Position numbers and translations under genes: made by a program. Shown here piece after piece: positions 35,601 to 47,536 of a stretch of DNA of 64,000 bases. The notes below the pieces were generated by a model. It saw nothing but the letters and a program-made list of their open reading frames with translations. It did not search any database and had not been told where the DNA came from. Every line of letters begins with the position of its first letter. Position 1 is the first letter of the stretch. Source of the stretch: Ophiosphaerella korrae (lineage: Eukaryota; Ascomycota; Dothideomycetes; Pleosporales; Phaeosphaeriaceae). The stretch spans positions 124,001 to 188,000 of the forward strand of contig JALNQF010000051.1 in the NCBI GenBank assembly GCA_028456385.1. The letters run 5' to 3'.

Positions 35601-38600
35601 AATGGATGCATGCATGCGTACCTAGCTAGTCCCGCCTTGCACCAAGAGCACGCGCGGAATCCAGGGCTTCAAATGTGGCTCTGGTGGCGCCAATGCAGAG
35701 TTTTAGGCGTATAAAACCTCCAGGATAGGCAACTATGCACTTGCCTATGCTGAGTCTCGAACCCTATATAACGTCAGCAGGATATAGGGATAGAAATGGA
35801 GACACGACGAAGCACAGAGCGGCGCTAAGACCCCTGTCTGTGTGATTCGTTCACGACTTGCACCGGGGGGATCCTGCGTGGCTTCCACGTGGTATTCATT
35901 CATGTTAATACCAATGGTCGGTTAATAAAACCGCCACAATTTACCTTACAGTTATCAGATCAAAAATGTATCAGAGCGTCTCAAGGCTGAGCGACACAGC
36001 ATCGATTGCGCACAATGAGTCACAATGACTCGCGCATCAATGTCAGTATGGGTAACAAATGGAGAACAGAATCCCATTTTCAAGGATTATCATCTGACAT
36101 GGCAATTGAAGATTTCATTCGGATTTGAGAAGCTTCCGAGCTCCGTTCTGAAATTCGCGACGGCCAGGCCGTCACAGGCAGCGTGATCCACGTAGTCGCG
36201 GTGAGGCTCATGGTCCCTGCTTCTTGCTTGTGTGCCGTAATCGGTAGTTTGACTTTACATCTGAGGACCAGACTATCGATTCCTGCATCGAATTTCAAAG
36301 TATGTTCAACTCGTAGGAAATGGTGATGCCATTGAACATTCCTAAGTCAAGTTCTGCATAAAACGCATTACCGTTTGAGGAATTCATTGCGGAATGGAAT
36401 TTACTGCGGATAGTTGCGATAGGCTGCGTATAGAATATCCGTCTATGGCAGAAGCATAGCGATCGGTGATATACGTCCGCTGTAGTCTAAACATTCCAAC
36501 AAAAACCTTTTGCTTCGTTTCAAGCGTGCCCTTTCCGCCTCCCCGCGCTAAGGAGGAAGTTGTTAGGCTTGCGCTTCGGGATATGCTCTCCAGCTGCCCT
36601 ATGGACAGGGGAAGACGTTGGCGATTCGGTTAGATAACGAGCGTGCAGGCTTTGATGCACCCGGCAGGCGGCTTCCCTGTCGGGGACAAGCCATCATCAA
36701 GCCATGATCGCGTGGATAAACTTTCGGTAGTATTGCATCCAGATTGCCTAGCTCTGCGGAAGCATGTACGGAATGGGGACTTGGGCCTTACAGAGCCTCG
36801 AAAGCATGATGGTCGTACAGCATACTGATCAAGGTCGCCGCGCGGCACCCTCGTCTACCTACCTGGGGTTCCTATCGATGATGCACGAATATCCAACCCA
36901 GGCATGTGGTATATCCTCCTAAGAGCGCTAAAACTTAGCACCACCAGCGAGTTTGATTAGCCTGGTTATTTCAAAAGTTCGAGTGGTAGGCTGGTAGCGT
37001 GCTGCGAGACAGTTGTCACGCGTGTTCAAGCCCAATCTCCAGTCTGGCTGGATGAAACACTCTCACCACACCTTCGTACCCCATCCACTCGTTTTGTCCT
37101 GCGAACCTTGGGACGGGCATTCATGGTCAACAAATGATCGGAGCACCCTGTCGGCAGTTTTCAGCATGCATCGGCAGCTTGAAGCTACCGGCTGCTATGG
37201 CACATCTCTTACATGCAGCGTCTTACTTGCTGGCTCTCCATTTTATTGGTCGAGTAGCTCCCATACATACTGCACGTTGGGCACACCGGTTTGAAAAAGA
37301 AATGATCGTTGTTTCATGCGAGAATACCTGAGGATCTGGTCGAAGGCTGACCGGCTCGGGCCGAAGCTGTCAGAAGGAATGAGTGGTGCTTAGATTCACT
37401 GTTGAAAGTGGCGGATGAGCTATTGGACCAGTTGTAATAGTCCGTTTACCTCTGGAAATTCCTGAGAGAGACTCTCAATTACGCAGCCCGCGCTGATTGT
37501 AATCCAACGAAGCTACTTGCTGCCGCGGCAAGCGTCCCGAACAACAACCCGCCATTTGTTTCGCTAGGTGGACCCGTACCAAACTTTACTACACAGAAAT
37601 ACTTTCGCAAACTCTACGACTCATTTAGCAACCTCCTCGGACGCTCAAAACCTCCCTCAATACGTCTTATGGGGAATGGAAAACCAGGTGTGTTGTATCG
37701 AGGTCTTGGTAGCCGCGTACTACTCCCGTGATAACCTCCTGATTTTCTAAGTGATGTCCCAGATCGTCTGCGTCTCGGCTCTCAATATAGGTGTCTCAGC
37801 CCCCGTCTTCCGATTCTTTGAGGCCTAATTGATGATTGCATCACTTTAGCGACCTCTCCCGCTGATCCGCGACACCAGCGGAGCTGTCTCCGGCCACTAT
37901 GGGGACTCAATCGTGCATCCAAGCCAGAACCCAAGGCGTTCGATTGGCATTGCTTGGGTACCAGGTGTTCGGCCACGACGTGATGCAATTTGAACCTATC
38001 GATGTGATGTGCATATCTGGCGTGCAGGATGCGCATTCGTCGGGAATGTTGGATCAGCAATCGATTTCTCACATCCTATTGACGCCGCATCCTCATATAC
38101 TGATGGCGAAACTTTCGTTAGGCGCATCACGCATGGGAATGCCTCGGGAACTAACTTGTGCTTTTTCCATTCGCAAATACTACTCACGAAAGCTATAATA
38201 CGGTCTCCGGCCTTATTTTCGGTCTCCAGTCGCCTCCCCCGGAACGATAATGCTTGCTTTTTATCATAAGGCAAGGTTCTGGTCGCTCTTGAATGGGCGC
38301 GGAGATCAACGGTTCGAGGTCATCTCATGGCATCAACTACGGCCCGATGTCATGAACTACACAGTTTTTCGACGCCGAAGCACCGAATATTACAACATCA
38401 CCGGCCGACGTTAATCGGTAGCCTACGGGATCTATTCTCAAGATAGGTTAAGCCCTACGGGCGTACTTCAAGTGTTTGTAGTCGAACATGGAACGCGGAT
38501 GTGGGAAGACCAGCTTTGAGCTCAAATGCAAGGAACGGACTTGGAATGACAGGCCATAAAGGCGCAGCTGTCGCAAATGTCGCTGGGCCATCAGATCCTA

Positions 38601-39233
38601 ATTTTGAACGGCAATCGCGCGATAAAGTGGGCGCTGTATACGACTGCTCGCAAAATCTCCCTCCGACCGACGCACCCAAGAAAAGCGTCGTCAACTGAGT
38701 TAATTCATGGTAAAACGTTGACTAGGATAAGGAGCTTCTTCCTAACAACTTAGCATTGGACTAGACTTGGGGCACTTTTTGGCACGTTGCAAAGCTTGGT
38801 GTCAATAGGCGAGTGTTCAGGATCAAGCGACATTTGCTTTAGCCGCATTTTTATTAGCATGAAGAGATGTCTCTGTGAAAATTTCCATCACCTACTGATC
38901 TCATCTTCTGTCACGTTATGTGATCGTCATACAACATAAGGAAATTACAATGACATTTCATAATTCAAATAATCTCACCGAGCAAATAGACCATCATCAT
39001 ACCTAACGTGACATCTAGGGGCAAGGACAGCAGGGTTAATATCAAGTTTGATGCACGAGGCATATACCTTGTAGCGATATTAGCATAGCTCTCTTTTGTC
39101 GAACTACTATGAATTTTATCTTGTTCCATGACTCAGGTGCCTCGTATAGATTCGGTCTCTGTTAAGATTCAGACACATGATCCATTTATTTCGCGCTCGT
39201 ACGAATATTATTCCACAATTTTCTACTGTTAAA

Positions 39234-39249
39234 CCCCCCCCCCCCCCCC
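39234..39249 (+). repeat. Poly-C run (16 C)
   Basis: An uninterrupted run of 16 C in otherwise A+T-rich surroundings, inside the gene-free tract. A second, longer run lies 218 bases downstream. Confidence 0.95.
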
Positions 39250-39467
39250 ACAAATGTTTGTCAAATCATGTGAATGCTCATTGAACTATCTACTCTTTCT
39301 CGAGAATGTCCTTGATCAATGTCGCCCCTGCTACTAAAACTGTTCGAGACTTGATTTCAAAGCAACTAAAAATCAGCCCCGCAACAAGCTAGATCACAAT
39401 CTTGGTGAGGTTGAATATAATGTGCATCATGATGTGTTGTCGAGTGAAGTCGAAAGAGCATATATGA

Positions 39468-39486
39468 CCCCCCCCCCCCCCCCCCC
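39468..39486 (+). repeat. Poly-C run (19 C)
   Basis: An uninterrupted run of 19 C, close to the 16-C run upstream. Exact lengths of such runs are often uncertain in assemblies. Confidence 0.95.
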
Positions 39487-40230
39487 AACGGACAACATGG
39501 TGTTACGCCAGCAACATAACATTCAGATCTCTTCGTTGTCACTTGTTGATGTCATATGAGCATGGGATTGGATACCATGGCTTGTTCAACAAGTAATGAG
39601 GAATTCGGGTTATTCACTACTGTTGTTTTGAACACCACACTCATGAGATGAATCACGAAATGAGTACAAATACTATTTCCTATGAAACTATATGAATTCA
39701 AGCGATGGGTGCCGAATATTATGTTCGTGGTTTTGAGGGTGCTCTTTTTCATCATGTTTTTCCTTGATGGGCTGTGGTATTTCTTCTCACTCTTTAGTCC
39801 TGACTGGCTCTTGTGTTCCACGTCTTACAAAGAATACAGAACCGGCTACTTTTACTATCTGACAACGCGTGATTCATTTAGACTGCACTCATATGTTCAT
39901 AGATAGTTGACTCTTTGTAGTGATGTACAGTGTCGATGGAGTGCTACTTTACCAATGTGCTGGAAGGTATACTTTTTGGCGACAGATCTGTTGTGGTCGA
40001 GACATTTGCGACAGTGAACGTGCAACATTCCAGACTACAGTATGTTGTTACAACTAGGATTGGTTAACTCGGGGCACGTTGAAATCGTAGCGGGTAATGA
40101 TTCTTGACAAGAACTTTCAAATTGGTGAGTATCCATATTAACACTGAATACATGAAAACTGCCCGCAGCCCAGGACGCCAATGCTATTTCTCAAACCCCA
40201 CACAACGAATTACACTATAATCGTACTACA

Positions 40231-41395
40231 CTATGTTGATTTATCCCCTTTCTTCTCATTGGGACCGTCGTCACTGACAGCAGCATTCTTCTTCTTCTTC
40301 TTTTCCTTCTTAGCACGCGCTTCCTCATCGTGTGAGAGTCTATCCTCGGATCCTTGCTTGAAAGTCTTCGCGCGGCTCACTGAGCCAGGGATGTGGTCCG
40401 GCAGCTCACTGCGTCCAATGAGTGTGAGGACAATTGAGGCTCCAACGATGAAGGTGAGGATAAAACGATATGTCCTGTACCATTCGGGTGTCCACCCCAT
40501 TATGGTTGCTCGAGTATCAACGTAATATAGAGCGACAAACCCCATGAATTGGGTGATTAGTGCGGCTTCGATGGGCATTAGGATGGTACTCCAAGCTACT
40601 GCTGGTGCGACTACTCCGATGGCGTAACGTTTGTAGCCCTGGGAGCCACCGTATCTAGAAAGGATTAGTCGCGTTCCTAAGATTGATTGCATTGTGAGTG
40701 ATACGTACCCAGCCCACTCAAGTCCCCAATGGATCGCACCAAGGAAGGATAAGATTGAGGCTCCGTAGCCTATTTGCAGTGGCTCGATCAGATGGAGAAG
40801 CTGTGTAGCAAATTTCTCATCAAGCAGGTAGCCATAGCCTGCTGTTGCGTGGTTGATTTCCCATGAACAGAATACCGTTGTCATGGAGGTTGCAAGATAC
40901 GGAATTGTGCCGGCTAAGCCCATGTAGTATGCTTCTCGAGGCACCTGACTGAGATTGAAAGTCTCCTTGACTGTTTCCTGCATCAAGTTAATTGCACATC
41001 CCTTCACAGAATTGTTGCGAGCAATTACATACAACATCATGCCTCACCCCAGCCATCATATCCACTTCCTTCTGGCTGTTGGCTTGTTGTATCTCGCCGG
41101 ACAGAATGTTTGTTGAAGACGTGGAAGATACTGTTTCAGGCGTAGGCTTGAGTTTTTCTTGCGCGTATCGGCTTTCCGCTTTCTGCTGCTTATCTGTGAT
41201 ACTTCGGCGCATGACGGCAGTTTGTATAAGCTTCCTAGGAATCGAATGTGATAGTCCTGGTCTTTTGGGTGCAAGCGATCCAAACTGAGTGTCCCATTGC
41301 ACCATAGGGGCTGTGACGCGGAGGCTAGAAGTTGGACGCGTAGCCAATGCCCTTATGGACCGGAGTGCAAGGCGCGAAGCACCGTTTCGCAACAT
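40231..41395 (-). CDS. TMEM69/DUF3429-like mitochondrial inner-membrane protein
   Basis: Exons are 41395-41048, 40977-40709 and 40654-40231 (introns 70 and 54 bp), giving 346 residues. The N-terminus (MLRNGASRLALRSIRALATR) is basic and amphipathic with no acidic residue, as expected for a mitochondrial targeting signal. The core has several membrane segments and DUF3429 blocks: YYMGLAGTIPYLATSM, LSFLGAIHWGLEWAG and, after the second splice, GGSQGYKRYAIGVVAPAVAW. TILMPIEAALITQFMGFVALYY and FILTFIVGASIVLTLIG are further membrane segments. The C-terminus is Lys-rich (KKEKKKKKN). The family includes vertebrate TMEM69; its role is not established. The 54-bp intron is a multiple of three and has no stop, so an unspliced message would add 18 residues; removal is preferred because it restores EWAGYGGSQGYKR, continuous in relatives as I recall them. 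Confidence 0.86.
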
Positions 41396-42189
41396 TGTGA
41401 GCGTTTAGGATAGTGAGGAAACAAGAGGACTGAAGATTCGCACCCAAAGCACGCAATAAAATGACAATGAGAAGAAGATTGGAAGTACAATAGAATATGA
41501 GGGGTATTTCTTCTGAGATTACGGCACAGCGTTGGCTGCCCTCAGCTCCCCGCAACAACAAGCTGTAAGTTGTCTGACGTCACTAGTTCGTACATACATC
41601 TCGGCGGTACCCTGGCCAATGCTCCACCATCTGCGAATTTAGTTGTAATCAGCCATCCACAAAAATGATGTTGGCGGATATTCCGGCATCGGTGAAATAA
41701 TCCAAGTGTAATCCTGCTTTGAATCAATTGAGAAAATGAAAAATCAAGCTGCCTTGCGTTTACATTTGATGTACAATCCTTTCACAGAAGCCGTGCTCTC
41801 TACCTAACTAGGTCAGAGGCTAACCTGGGAATGAATATTTAACTTATCTATTTTAAGAAATTCTAAGACTTACCTTATATTCTGTGTTCCTATCCTTAAT
41901 ATTTGTAACTCTCTGAGCTAGCTATGTTTTTGTAATGTTCTCTCGTTTTACAATTCCTTATTCTTGTATCGGCCTGGTCCTATCCTGCCCTTCTTTGTGT
42001 TCCTGTTCTTGACTTTTGCGGTACCTCTCTGACTGGAACCTGTCCTTGGCCTCCCCAACCTCGTGCAGGCCTGATGCGCTGTCTCAGCCCTGAAAGGGGC
42101 CCTGCCCTGAACCTGTCGGCCCTACCGGTGGCCCTACTAGTGCTACCGGCATGCTCCTCCACGCCAGCATACAAAGCAAACCGAGCGCA

Positions 42190-42491
42190 CAACAGTATCA
42201 TTGCAAAGCCTGGTACAAAGGCACATCAGAAAACTGCTGTTCACCTGGGAAATATCGCTGTGACACTTGCGATGCTTCCTGCCACAATGCTGCCTCGCTC
42301 CGCCTGCATAATAAATCCCCCGCCACATCTGAGAATTTATTCTAGGCACTGGCAAATACTGCTTTAAATGCGATAGAGAATTCAAGCATCTGTTTGCACT
42401 CGAGGAACATAAGAGGAGCAAGACCCACAAGACGCTCGTTGCAAGGATAGTAATCTTTCCGTTTTTTCACGCCAAGGGAAACAAAATATAG
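42190..42491 (+). pseudogene. Degenerate C2H2 zinc-finger gene fragment
   Basis: Two adjacent reading frames carry zinc-finger-like segments. In one frame, YRCDTCDASCHNAASLRLHN (about 42254-42313) has both cysteines and the first histidine, followed by NKSPATSENLF and a TAG stop at 42344-42346. In the next frame, YCFKCDREFKHLFALEEHKR (about 42358-42417) continues SKTH, a complete C-x2-C...H-x5-H finger, and runs to a TAG at 42489-42491. A weaker YHCKAW segment precedes them near 42200. The LxxHxxxSPAx linker style resembles tandem C2H2 proteins of filamentous fungi. A stop plus a frame change, and no suitable donor between the fingers, argue for a relic rather than a gene. It sits in a GC-richer island between A+T-rich flanks. 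Confidence 0.5.
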
Positions 42492-45353
42492 GATGAAGGA
42501 TCACTTTTGCCTGTTGTAGGAGTCGTGACTTTATCTCTTGTCATATCGCTTCCTTCTTCGGCTCATCGTCCTCGTCTTCGATCGGTCTGTTCCTATCACC
42601 AGCAATCCCAATGCGGCTTACCAGCGTAAATAAAAGGATGAATTATTCCTTCTTATTGGCTCCTTCTTACCAATACCAAGTACTATCCCCCATAAGTCAT
42701 CGATGTCTGTTCTTGTTAGCTGCGCTTTCATTCTCGCTTCTTGAATTGGACTGAATTGAGGGACGCTGGTCGAATTATAATCTGTAGGCCGAGGCACGGT
42801 TTCCAAATGCGGTGACCACTCATCCCCGACATTATTGAGGAGATCTATCAAGTCCTCGATATCGTCGACTAGACCACGCACCTCAGAGCTAGAGATATTG
42901 AAAGGCCAGGTGCTATCTTGTATGGCCTTTCACGAGACACTACATTGGAACACCACGTAGTTCAAGACAGAAGGTCAAATTTCAACAATGGAGCCATGTT
43001 ATCACTCAAATTAATTAGCTTGACTGTATTTGCTATGCAAAATGTATAATCCATATTAACTATAACGATTGGAGCTCTAGTACACGACACCCCAGAAACT
43101 CTTCAATCTCAGGTTGATCTAATTCATGTACTAGATTCTAGATGTTGCCGTGCACCCCTAGGTAACGTTGGAATACTGCAGGTGGGGTCCATTATATAAG
43201 GCTTCACTAGCCGATGTATATAGTATACAATAGCAAGGCGTAATCCTATCTACCTACCCGCTTATGTTACTAACATCCTATAATTAGTGCAAAGAGGTTG
43301 TCGAGCTGTTATAGGCTTGGGCTAGCTTAGCACATAGGATGTATATAAGCCGAACTCGTAGAACCTTTTCTTCTCCTTCTCCAAGGTACTCGATATATTA
43401 GCTATACCTATGAACATTCACTCTCATAGGCTAGTACCTAAAAGAGCCGTGTATGGGCAGCCTACATCTTCGCTGGGTCTTCCATGAGTATATTCCGGGG
43501 CGCAAGTAAAGTTTGCGCCTGCACATTAAACGGGAGGAAATGTAAACCCTAGTCGGACAGTGTGCTTTTGATTATCGCCTTCTGCGGCGAGGGGGGTTGA
43601 CAATAGTCCTAGCAAGGTCCGATAGGAGTGATGGTAGTAATAGGATGGGGTTCAAGGTAGGCCTACCGGGGCCTTTTTAGGGCTGACACCAGTGTCTAAT
43701 GTATTTACTATATAAACACCCTGATTGGGAACTCACTAGCTCTCTCGTGTGGCAGAAGTATCGGCTCCCATGTTTGTTTAGATAAAAGGATGAGATACTG
43801 ATAGCCTTAGCGGCGCCTTCGGTAAAATTACCAGTTGTACAGGGCTGCTTTGTGGGAGTTGGCAGTTCGTTGTTAGTATTTAGATAGGCTTGCAGCGGGG
43901 GTTTTGTGAGGGAGGCGGGCCGATGTGGCATGATGCTGGTGCCAGGCTGGGCAGTTTACTGCATGTAGTAGGAGCCTCTAAGCCTACCTAAGAACACACA
44001 TGCAGTATTACCTGAGCAGCGAGGCTCCAATCAATAACGTCGAGAACCTGTCCGACAATATCGAGGATCCTGTGATAGACTCTGATGGCAACAATATCAA
44101 CCAGTTTGACGTGAACAGTGGCTATGCCATCAGCTATGTTGAACCCTTGGTCGACGTCGCAGAGGATTTCATGTGTCCCGAATTATCTGAGCGTTTATGT
44201 AGTACGGTCCCGGATCGTGAATGGGTGCATGTGGGCGGGCCGTGCCCGAAAGCACGCATCAGTAGCGCAGACTTCATGAGGGTCAGGTCGAGCTCGTCTC
44301 CGTGAGTACGATTTCGGAAAGGGTTTAGGTGTTCATGTCCGGCTCGGATCCTGTCCCGAACCGAGTTAATAGACTGCCATGATAAGCGGTGTTTTTATTG
44401 ACAATCGAATCAAGCCTACTGTTGATTCTGAAGCTGGTATTTTTTAGCTCTCCCACTGCCTGTACTTTACGTTCTGTCCTGAACATTATCCAAGTCGCCC
44501 TACCTCCTTCGCTTGATACTGTCCAGGGACTTCCAAGAACCATGACACTCCATGTTTGGGTTGTCTACATTCTGGTCTCAGAAAAAAGAAAGCTGTCTTC
44601 CGCTTGTGTACATAGGAGTGCGACAGGACCCAATATTTTGCGGCGCATTTTCTTTGTATTGAGTATTATGTCGTAGAAAGCACATGGATCGCATTTCTTA
44701 GCCATGTTGTGTCATGTTGTGCGTGATTCCATGCGTCCCTCGTTTGCGCCACACAGTGGATCTGGCCTCCGTGCCTCCCAAGGGTTTGTTGTTGAACTCT
44801 TTGTAGTTTGAGCCCCGTGCTTGGCTGGCACGACCAAGGGATACAGATACGGCTGAGTGATTGCCCGGAAAAAAGGGCTGTGTGTTTGCCTGGTTGAAGA
44901 TGCTGCCAGAACTCACAAGGCTAATTGGTGGATCATAGGCAACACCGAAATCATTTCCGACTGTGCACTCCAAAACATGATTGGATCTTGGGCCTATTCG
45001 CAGCGATGTTCATGGACTTGTTGTGTTGATCTAGGCAACGGCTCAGGGTCATTCTCGAAGATGCACGAAGTTACACGAGGCTGCTGGCTGCCACAGGGCA
45101 CGAGCATGGCGGGGTGACTCGCTTAATTATCCATTTGCGGTCCATGGTGGGGGGCATCTTCCGTCATAGGCCGAGCAAAGGCAGCGAAGAAAAGGGAGAA
45201 AACGCAGAATTGCGTACGACACAGGGTGAAAACGGGCGAATACGTAGTAGTGCGCGAAACAGGCGGCTGGGAGCAAGCAAATCCTTGTTTTTTCCCCTAG
45301 TCAGCTTGACAGGCAGCAGAGATGGTGGATCCGCGCAGGTTCGGGGAGGCTGT

Positions 45354-45363
45354 AGAAGTTTCT
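45354..45363 (+). promoter_or_regulatory. Possible heat-shock element upstream of HSP70
   Basis: AGAAGTTTCT is a two-unit nGAAnnTTCn repeat about 225 bases before the HSP70 start. A CCCCT stress-element-like site lies at 45294-45298, and an AATAAAAG TATA-like box at 45427-45434. Fungal Hsp70 genes are usually heat-shock-factor controlled, but a canonical three-unit element is not obvious here. Confidence 0.35.
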
Positions 45364-45586
45364 GGTTGGGCCAAAGCGTCCATAGAAACCTTTGGAAGCT
45401 CTTCGAACTACGACGGCGCCCACCAGAATAAAAGCTCAACACCCGCCTCTGTTGCAGCCTCTTCCTACACACACTCAACCTCTACTGCAAAGCCTCACCT
45501 GCATTAAAGTCTTCTGACTTGTGAGCATCTTCAGCGATTTCCTTTACTTTCGTGATACCCCACTACACATCCAGACCACACACATC

Positions 45587-47536
45587 ATGGCTAGCTCAGG
45601 CCCCGCGATCGGTATCGATCTCGGTACCACCTACAGCTGTGTAGGTATCTTCAGAGATGACCGCATTGAAATCATCGCCAACGACCAGGGTAACCGTACC
45701 ACCCCGTCGTTCGTCGCCTTCACCGATACCGAGCGTCTCATCGGAGATTCGGCGAAGAACCAGGTCGCCATGAATCCCGTCAACACAGTCTTCGACGCCA
45801 AGCGCCTCATCGGTCGCAAGTTTGCCGACCCTGAGGTCCAGGCCGACATGAAGCATTTCCCATTCAAGATTATCGACAAGGGTGGCAAGCCTGTCATCTC
45901 GGTCGAGTTCAAGGGCGAGGAGAAGACTTTCACACCTGAGGAGATCTCGTCCATGGTCTTGACCAAGATGAGGGAGACTGCTGAGTCATACCTTGGTGGC
46001 ACCGTCAACAACGCTGTCGTCACCGTTCCCGCCTACTTCAACGACTCCCAGCGTCAGGCTACCAAGGATGCCGGTCTCATTGCTGGCCTCAACGTCCTCC
46101 GTATCATCAACGAACCCACCGCTGCCGCCATCGCCTACGGTCTTGACAAGAAGACCCAGGGTGAGCGCAACGTCCTCATCTTCGACTTGGGTGGTGGAAC
46201 TTTCGATGTTTCACTTCTCACCATTGAGGAGGGTATCTTCGAAGTCAAGTCCACCGCCGGGGACACTCACTTGGGTGGAGAAGACTTCGACAACCGTCTT
46301 GTCAATCACTTCTGCTCTGAATTCAAAAGGAAGAGTAAGAAGGATCTTACAACCAACGCTCGTGCTCTCCGACGCCTTCGAACAGCTTGTGAGCGTGCCA
46401 AGCGCACTTTGTCCTCGTCCGCTCAGACATCGATCGAAATCGACTCCCTCTATGAGGGTATTGATTTCTACACGTCGATCACCCGTGCTCGCTTCGAGGA
46501 ATTGTGCCAGGACCTTTTCCGCTCTACCATGGAGCCTGTCGAGCGTGTGCTCCGCGATGCTAAGATTGACAAGTCATCTGTCCATGAGATTGTCTTGGTC
46601 GGTGGTTCTACCCGTATTCCCAAGGTTCAGAAGATGGTCTCCGACTTCTTCAACGGCAAGGAGCCCAACAAGTCCATCAACCCCGATGAGGCTGTCGCCT
46701 ACGGTGCTGCTGTCCAGGCTGCCATCTTGTCCGGTGACACATCCTCCAAGTCTACTAGCGAAATCCTGCTCCTCGACGTTGCCCCGCTCTCTATTGGTAT
46801 CGAGACTGCTGGTGGTGTGATGACTGCCCTCATCAAGCGCAACACTACTATTCCCACGAAGAAGTCAGAGGTCTTCTCTACCTTCAGCGACAACCAGCCT
46901 GGTGTGCTTATCCAGGTCTACGAGGGCGAGCGTGCTCGCACTAAGGACAACAACTTGCTCGGCAAGTTCGAGCTTACTGGCATTCCTCCCGCGCCTCGTG
47001 GTGTTCCCCAGATTGAGGTCACTTTCGACGTCGACGCCAATGGTATTATCAACGTCACTGCTCTCGAGAAGGGCACTGGTAAGACCAACAAGATTGTCAT
47101 CACCAACGACAAGGGCCGTCTGTCCAAGGAGGAGATTGAGCGCATGTTGGCCGAGGCTGAGAAGTACAAGGCTGAGGATGAGGCCGAGGCTGCCCGTATC
47201 GCGGCCAAGAACGCTCTCGAGTCCTACGCATACTCGCTCCGCAACACCATGAGCGACTCCAAAGTCGACGAGAAGCTTGATGCCAGCGACAAGGAGAAGC
47301 TCAAGTCTGAAATCGACAAGACCGTTGCCTGGTTGGACGACAACCAAACCGCTACCAAGGACGAGTACGAGGCCCAGCAGAAGGAGCTCGAGGGTGTTGC
47401 CAACCCCATCATGATGAAGTTCTACGGCGCTGGTGGCGAGGGCGGTATGCCTGGCGGTATGCCCGGTGGTGCTCCTGGTGGCGCTGCTGGTGGTGCCCAT
47501 CACGATGATGGCCCTACCGTCGAGGAGGTTGACTAA
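45587..47536 (+). CDS. SSA1: Cytosolic Hsp70 chaperone (Ssa type)
   Basis: Hsp70 binds unfolded peptides and releases them in an ATP-driven cycle with J-proteins and nucleotide exchange factors. A single exon encodes 649 residues, the expected size. It has all three family signatures: [12 protein letters not shown] near the start, [16 protein letters not shown] and [17 protein letters not shown]. The linker ([13 protein letters not shown]) and substrate-binding domain follow. The tail is Gly/Pro/Met-rich ([14 protein letters not shown]) and ends EEVD, which marks the cytosolic/nuclear class that docks TPR co-chaperones. There is no signal or targeting peptide. The frame is open upstream to 45521, but [13 protein letters not shown] at 45587 is the family start. 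Codon use is strongly biased to C/G-ending codons, as expected for a highly expressed gene. Confidence 0.97.
   Translation: MASSGPAIGIDLGTTYSCVGIFRDDRIEIIANDQGNRTTPSFVAFTDTERLIGDSAKNQVAMNPVNTVFDAKRLIGRKFADPEVQADMKHFPFKIIDKGGKPVISVEFKGEEKTFTPEEISSMVLTKMRETAESYLGGTVNNAVVTVPAYFNDSQRQATKDAGLIAGLNVLRIINEPTAAAIAYGLDKKTQGERNVLIFDLGGGTFDVSLLTIEEGIFEVKSTAGDTHLGGEDFDNRLVNHFCSEFKRKSKKDLTTNARALRRLRTACERAKRTLSSSAQTSIEIDSLYEGIDFYTSITRARFEELCQDLFRSTMEPVERVLRDAKIDKSSVHEIVLVGGSTRIPKVQKMVSDFFNGKEPNKSINPDEAVAYGAAVQAAILSGDTSSKSTSEILLLDVAPLSIGIETAGGVMTALIKRNTTIPTKKSEVFSTFSDNQPGVLIQVYEGERARTKDNNLLGKFELTGIPPAPRGVPQIEVTFDVDANGIINVTALEKGTGKTNKIVITNDKGRLSKEEIERMLAEAEKYKAEDEAEAARIAAKNALESYAYSLRNTMSDSKVDEKLDASDKEKLKSEIDKTVAWLDDNQTATKDEYEAQQKELEGVANPIMMKFYGAGGEGGMPGGMPGGAPGGAAGGAHHDDGPTVEEVD

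Larger units (their letters stand above)
31668..40230. other. 8.6-kb tract without a recognisable gene
   Basis: I looked on both strands for protein families, tRNA, rRNA and transposon marks and found none I can defend. Open frames are 60-190 codons and overlap opposing frames of similar length. The longest plus-strand one (34267-34821, 184 codons) and one at 33403-33777 match no family I know. Notable local structure includes a short inverted repeat (32666-32693), two poly-C runs (39234-39249, 39468-39486), and an open stretch of about 97 codons at 37440-37733. The tract may be decayed repeats or lost genes, and interrupts an otherwise gene-dense region. Confidence 0.6.
41396..45586. other. 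4.2-kb tract without an intact gene, partly A+T-rich
   Basis: The left edge holds the promoter of the TMEM69-like gene and the right edge that of HSP70. Between them, 41730-41960 and about 42870-43680 are visibly rich in A+T and TpA steps, with CTAG and TATA repeats. This is the look of repeat-induced point mutation (RIP) in ascomycetes, although I could not compute indices. A GC-richer island at about 42000-42500 carries a broken zinc-finger relic. Frames at 42881-42618 (-), 43931-43677 (-) and 44000-44305 (+) are 84-101 codons and unrecognised. Confidence 0.55.

Noticed and set aside
39682..39906. 74-codon hydrophobic frame, a possible small membrane protein
   Set aside because: It overlaps an equally long opposing frame in A+T-rich DNA; hydrophobicity follows from the T-rich strand.
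41325..41561. 78-codon minus-strand frame overlapping the start of the TMEM69-like gene
   Set aside because: It is out of frame with the gene and sits in its promoter and 5' end; no support.
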